Shown here: piece by piece, positions 6,937-9,699 of the stretch
How positions within the stretch are numbered: the stretch's first letter is position 1
Layout of the letters: every line of letters begins with the position of its first letter
Assembly (NCBI GenBank): GCA_022568115.1
Contig: JADFFP010000027.1
Coordinates: 1 to 9,699 of the forward strand
DNA: 9,699 nt
DNA from: Pseudomonadota bacterium
Lineage (GTDB): Bacteria > Pseudomonadota > Alphaproteobacteria > Sphingomonadales > SMXR01
Reading direction: 5' to 3'
Notes under the pieces: generated by a model
The model's database searches: none
Seen by the model: only the letters and a program-made list of their open reading frames with translations
Told to the model about the DNA's origin: nothing
Program-made: the position numbers and the translations under genes

Positions 6937-7401
6937 ATGAAAAACCGTTTGCAAAATTACATTCTTGGGCTGGTCCGGGACCGGTCCGGCAGCGTGGTCG
7001 TTGAACTGGCCCTCATAATGTCGGTCTTTATTCTTCTGATGCTGGGCGGGTACGACATCAGCCGCATGGCGATAGAAACCCATGAACTGGAACAGGTGGC
7101 CCGTTCGGGCGCCCAGTATGCGCTTCTGGGCCAGCCGAATGCCCAGGATACGGCTACCATCATATCTGAGACCAGGGAGGCGGCCGGTGATGAAGCGGAT
7201 TTGATTACGGTGACCGTAACCACGTTTTGCGAGTGCCCGAATGGCACTAGCAACAATTGCAGTGATACCTGCTCCGATGGATCTATTAGCTTGATGTATG
7301 TCAGTGTAACGGTCACCAAACCGTTTATATTCCTGTTTAATTTGCCTGCGGTTTTTGGCTCATATACCATCGCCGGCTCAGCCATCATGCGGATCAGGTA
7401 A
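6937..7401 (+). CDS. TadE-like pseudopilin (first copy)
   Basis: A 154-residue TadE-family protein, a minor pilin-like component processed and assembled with the Flp/Tad pilus. A basic lead is followed by the glycine-serine cleavage-region motif RSGSVVVELALIM (16-28), with the conserved glutamate E23, and one membrane helix (about 19-38). The periplasmic part has a cluster of four cysteines (98, 100, 108, 112) within a Ser/Asn/Gly-rich loop, which may form two disulfides. The gene starts five bases after the TadG-like stop and is separated from the next TadE-like start by four bases, so the three genes form one operon. Confidence 0.85.
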   Translation: MKNRLQNYILGLVRDRSGSVVVELALIMSVFILLMLGGYDISRMAIETHELEQVARSGAQYALLGQPNAQDTATIISETREAAGDEADLITVTVTTFCECPNGTSNNCSDTCSDGSISLMYVSVTVTKPFIFLFNLPAVFGSYTIAGSAIMRIR

Positions 7402-7405
7402 GCCG

Positions 7406-7849
7406 ATGCCCGGATTAAAGCGTTTATCAAGGATCAGGATTTTTGCCGCTTTGGGTGAAGCCAAGGGCAATGCGGCGATAGAATTTGCCCTAAGTTTTCC
7501 GATCCTGATTGTCGTAACCCTGATGATTTTTGATATTGGCCGGGGGCTGTTTGTCCTGACCACTATTAACCATCTGGCGTCAGAGGGGGCGCGCTATGGC
7601 AGTGTCCGCGGAGCGGAAAGCCCGACCAGCACCACCACCGATGCAGTGGTCACATACGTCAAGGGGCGGGCAACGGGGATGGATTTAAACGAATTGACAG
7701 TCACCGTCATTTTTAACCCCAGCGCTTTTTCCGGAAGCAATATCGAGGTGGAAATAAACTATAATTTCCGGTTCTTCGTTTCAGGATTTTTTCCGGCGGC
7801 GGTATCCGGCATCACAATAACAGCCGAATCCAACATGACCGTCCTCTAA
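7406..7849 (+). CDS. TadE-like pseudopilin (second copy)
   Basis: A 147-residue TadE-family protein. The N-terminus is basic (MPGLKRLSRIRIF), followed by KGNAAIEFALSFPI (20-33) with the conserved glutamate E27, a membrane helix (about 25-48), and the RGLFVLTTINHLASEGARYGSVRG continuation typical of TadE. There are no cysteines, unlike the first copy. The frame is open upstream to 7355, but ATG 7406 is chosen: AGG at 7396-7398 sits seven bases before it, and the longer form would overlap the preceding gene and add an untypical proline-rich lead. TAA at 7847-7849 overlaps the stop of the convergent PepSY gene. Confidence 0.85.
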   Translation: MPGLKRLSRIRIFAALGEAKGNAAIEFALSFPILIVVTLMIFDIGRGLFVLTTINHLASEGARYGSVRGAESPTSTTTDAVVTYVKGRATGMDLNELTVTVIFNPSAFSGSNIEVEINYNFRFFVSGFFPAAVSGITITAESNMTVL

Positions 7850-8388
7850 GCTCTAGGCTTTTTCTTATTTTTCTTGTTTTTTTTCTGTGCTTTTTTAAAA
7901 TAGGGCAGGAAAAACATGTACAGGCCGGTCAGCCATAGAACAAACAGGGCGATACCGGCCGGCAGGAACAGATAAAGCTTGGTCGCGTTCCCGGCGAAGA
8001 ACGAGCCGTCGTGAATACTTTCAATCAGATCAGACCGTCGGTAGGAAACCTGCAACACTTCGGCCATGGTGGTATCCACCTGGACCTCCCAGCGGCTTTT
8101 CGAAATGAATTTTATAATTCCCCTGTCAGGCTTGAAATCGACCCGGTCGAGGTCGCTCCAGGTGTTGATTCCGGCCTCGGGAACCCCCGCCGCAGCCTCA
8201 AAAAGCTCCGCCACCGTGGTCGGCGGGACCTGGTCGGTGACCGCCCCTGTCCGGCTCGGCGGCTGGATCCAGTCGATCTCCTTTTTTAATTGCAGGAAGA
8301 TCCCGGCGCCGATCATGACTACCAGGGGGATCGCAATCACGATCGACCCCCAATGGTGGATTTTCCGCAAAAGGATGGGCAGTTTCAT
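7846..8388 (-). CDS. PepSY-type membrane protein
   Basis: A 180-residue inner-membrane protein with two transmembrane helices (about 14-34 and 137-161) flanking a periplasmic PepSY-like domain (about 45-130). The family's conserved points are visible: HHWG at 11-14, the RWEVQVDTTMAEVLQVSYRR strand pair near 99-118, and the SDLIESIHDGSFF motif at 119-131. Paired histidines (11, 12, 126) recall PepSY-associated membrane proteins linked to metal or haem handling, but no function is proven. The C-terminus is a lysine-rich cytoplasmic tail (KKAQKKNKKNKKK). AGGAG lies seven bases before the ATG. It follows the BNR-repeat protein gene by 32 bases on the same strand, so the two are likely cotranscribed. 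Confidence 0.8.
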   Translation of the reverse strand: MKLPILLRKIHHWGSIVIAIPLVVMIGAGIFLQLKKEIDWIQPPSRTGAVTDQVPPTTVAELFEAAAGVPEAGINTWSDLDRVDFKPDRGIIKFISKSRWEVQVDTTMAEVLQVSYRRSDLIESIHDGSFFAGNATKLYLFLPAGIALFVLWLTGLYMFFLPYFKKAQKKNKKNKKKPRA

Positions 8389-8420
8389 GACCGGGCTCCT
8401 GAAAATTCAAAGTTTGTGTA

Positions 8421-9242
8421 TCAGGAGTCTCCCAAAGGCTCAACCGGCCTTAGCACGCCAAGCTCCAGCTCTGCCGCCTGATCCCTCAGGTTGGCGATAT
8501 CCACGGCGAAGATAGCATCCAGCTCAGCGACGCGCTCGGCCAGTTTCCGGCGGGCTTCCTCCATGGCGGCCTTAGCGGTTGCCGAGGGCGCATCATAGCT
8601 CGATTGAACATAGAAAGAGGCGGTGAAAATATAGTTGGTCAGCTTGTACGAGGTATCGACAAAGCCCTTGGTATCGGGCGGCGTCCAGATGTTCTTCTCC
8701 AGTTCATTCAGTTTTTCGAGCGTGGCATCGGCCTCCTTGATGAAAGCGTCGTAGGGATTATCCGGCGTTTCGCTTTCTTCCCCATTTTTCTCTCCGTTTT
8801 CTGTGGAATCAGCGGCTATTTGTTCGGAAACAACCTCTTCATCCTCATCTTCTTCCCCAGCGGCCTTCTTGGCCTTGGCCGCCCATTCTTTCAGGAGTTC
8901 GATGTCATCCCTGGCTTCGAACAGCCGGGTCAGCGCCTCGCTGGTGGTGGTCAGCATTTCACCGACCTCGACTGCGGCATCGTAATTGGCCTTAAGCGCT
9001 TCCGCCGAAAGTCCGGTCCTGGGGTCGCCGGCGACCGTGGCCATGCCACTGATTTCCTGGCCGTCGAACTTCAGCGTGATCTGATATTCGCCGGGAACCA
9101 CCTCAGGCCCGGGGGGCAGGGTGTCCTTGGGCGGCTTGTCCGGGTTCGGGAAAGGCTTCGAGCCATCGCGTTGCATGCCCCAGACGATCCGGTTGATGCC
9201 CTGGTAAATATCCCGCTTGAAGGTCCTGAGCAATTCGCCGCC
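8421..9242 (-). CDS. BNR/YVTN-repeat (VPS10-like) secreted protein, C-terminal part
   Basis: About 273 residues that match the end of large secreted proteins with BNR/YVTN beta-propeller repeats (often annotated glycosyl hydrolase or sortilin-like). The visible part begins with GELLRTFKRDIYQGINRIVWGMQRDG and continues with LPPGPEVVPGEYQITLKFDGQ, the usual linker into the terminal region. It ends in a helical domain with a very acidic insert (EEDEDEEVVSEQ) and several heptad-like stretches. The propeller portion (several hundred residues) is absent. The frame stays open to 9467, but upstream of about 9242 it becomes arginine- and serine-rich with no family resemblance, so no start can be assigned and the gene is cut off at a junction. 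The PepSY gene lies immediately downstream. Function is unknown. Confidence 0.7.
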   Translation of the reverse strand, partial: GGELLRTFKRDIYQGINRIVWGMQRDGSKPFPNPDKPPKDTLPPGPEVVPGEYQITLKFDGQEISGMATVAGDPRTGLSAEALKANYDAAVEVGEMLTTTSEALTRLFEARDDIELLKEWAAKAKKAAGEEDEDEEVVSEQIAADSTENGEKNGEESETPDNPYDAFIKEADATLEKLNELEKNIWTPPDTKGFVDTSYKLTNYIFTASFYVQSSYDAPSATAKAAMEEARRKLAERVAELDAIFAVDIANLRDQAAELELGVLRPVEPLGDS

Positions 9243-9250
9243 GGCGTTCC
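9236..9250. other. Inferred junction between two unrelated sequences
   Basis: On the minus strand the open frame of the unrecognised gene and the frame of the BNR-protein C-terminus meet here in different phases, inside a GC-rich stretch (CGGCGGCG). Homology-like sequence stops abruptly on both sides. No insertion-sequence end, terminal repeat or integrase is visible, so the cause may be recombination with deletion or an assembly chimera. Confidence 0.5.
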
Positions 9251-9394
9251 TCCCGACTGCACGCCTTCTTCGAATTCGGCCCACTCTGCCCACCGTAGCG
9301 CAGGAACCCAGTCGAGGTTCAGGCGAACGTCGCCGAGTCGTACGCCGTCCGCCGACTCCACGGCTGCGTAATAGCGAAAATGGCTTTCCCACAT
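9245..9394 (-). CDS. Unrecognised gene, N-terminal fragment cut at a junction
   Basis: Starting at ATG 9394, about 50 codons read as a well-behaved protein start (MWESHFRYYAAVES, then GDVRLNLDWVPALRWAEWAEF). The segment is rich in tryptophan and acidic residues. Near 9245 the frame passes into the BNR gene out of frame, and the rest is lost. The ATG is 29 bases after the stop of the ubiquitin-like gene on the same strand, so the two probably formed an operon. I do not recognise the family. In YukD-like ubiquitin operons the following genes are often E2-like, E1/ThiF-like or JAB-type proteins, but nothing in 50 residues proves any of these. Confidence 0.4.
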
Positions 9395-9423
9395 CTCCAA
9401 CGGACTCTACCGTGATCCGCGGC

Positions 9424-9672
9424 TCATCCGGCCTGAATGTCCGGGAGCAGGCTGATCTCATCGCCACTCTTCAACACATCTCCGACCGTGTCGACGCCAC
9501 GGAGATGGACACCCTCGTCCTTCGTGAACGCCTGGTAATCGAGTGGTCTCCCGGCCGAATCGTTGGAGCTCAAACCCATCTGCGGAATCAGCGCTTTGAT
9601 CTGCTGACTCGTATCAGCCGGCACGATCGTCGCGCGTCGAATCGACAAACAATGCTCGACCGTCAGCGCCAT
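9424..9672 (-). CDS. Small ubiquitin-like protein, YukD/EsaB type
   Basis: An 82-residue protein with the layout of a beta-grasp ubiquitin-like fold: first hairpin MALTVEHCLSIRRATIVPADT (strand, turn, strand ending in VPADT at 17-21), a helix (22-33), GRPLDYQAF (41-49), then a terminal L-x-x-x-DTVGDVLKSGDEISLLPD unit (57-78). The final residues are QAG, without a diglycine. YukD/EsaB proteins accompany type VII secretion, and relatives occur in bacterial operons with E1-, E2- and JAB-like partners. Which applies here cannot be told. ATG 9672 is chosen because it starts directly at the first strand; the frame is open to the window edge (GTG at 9690), so a longer form or an upstream fusion is possible. 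All five Thr codons are ACG, unlike genes to the left. Confidence 0.6.
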   Translation of the reverse strand: MALTVEHCLSIRRATIVPADTSQQIKALIPQMGLSSNDSAGRPLDYQAFTKDEGVHLRGVDTVGDVLKSGDEISLLPDIQAG

Positions 9673-9699
9673 CGCTACGACGGAGAGCACAATCAGGCC

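Noticed and set aside
8604..9371. Long plus-strand open frame (255 codons) opposite the BNR gene
   Set aside because: It is antisense to a recognisable coding region, crosses the junction, and its product resembles no known family; it arises from the codon bias of the minus-strand gene.
9243..9467. Upstream extension of the BNR-protein frame to a start at 9467
   Set aside because: The extra 75 residues are arginine- and serine-rich with no resemblance to BNR proteins, overlap the end of the ubiquitin-like gene, and are better explained as the wrong frame of the neighbouring gene fragment.
1..9699. CRISPR arrays, tRNA or rRNA genes, insertion sequences
   Set aside because: I saw no regularly spaced repeats, tRNA-like cloverleaf, rRNA sequence, transposase motif or terminal inverted repeats anywhere in the window.

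Overview
The window most likely comes from an alphaproteobacterium of moderate GC content. The evidence is indirect: lutABC, a TadE/TadG cluster and a PepSY membrane protein of a type common in that class, plus a CtrA-like TTAA-N7-TTAA array in front of the Tad genes. No rRNA, tRNA or marker gene is present to fix the taxon. Gene density is high. Both convergent gene pairs overlap at their stop codons, and the lut genes overlap by ATGA.

Layout. Bases 1-414 hold the 3' part of an AlkA-type DNA-3-methyladenine glycosylase. It is followed on the same strand by a complete metallo-beta-lactamase-fold hydrolase of the persulfide dioxygenase/BLH type (436-1290). Converging on these from the minus strand is a complete lutA-lutB-lutC operon for oxidation of L-lactate (3939 down to 1287). 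Divergent from lutA is a two-HKD cardiolipin synthase (4038-5498). The 164-base gap after it (5499-5662) carries a good sigma70-like promoter and the CtrA-like half-site array. The tad cluster follows: a TadG-like protein with a beta-rich C-terminal half and two TadE-like pseudopilins (5663-7849). On the minus strand are a PepSY-type membrane protein (8388-7846) and, upstream of it in the same operon, the C-terminal part of a large BNR/YVTN-repeat secreted protein (about 9242-8421).

The last ~455 bases do not fit the rest. The BNR reading frame loses all family resemblance upstream of about 9242. Beyond that point the minus strand instead encodes a small ubiquitin-like protein of the YukD/EsaB type (9672-9424) and, 29 bases downstream, the first ~50 codons of an unrecognised gene that is cut off at the same point. 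Codon choice also changes: all five Thr codons of the ubiquitin-like gene are ACG, while ACC dominates to the left. This is either a real recombination or insertion junction, or a chimeric join in the assembly.

How the genes work together: LutABC is a cytoplasmic Fe-S complex feeding electrons from lactate into respiration. TadG and the two TadE proteins are envelope components of a Flp/Tad pilus whose secretion ATPase, prepilin peptidase and major pilin lie outside the window. The BNR/PepSY pair is a conserved but functionally obscure envelope unit. Persulfide detoxification and alkylation repair are stand-alone housekeeping or stress functions.
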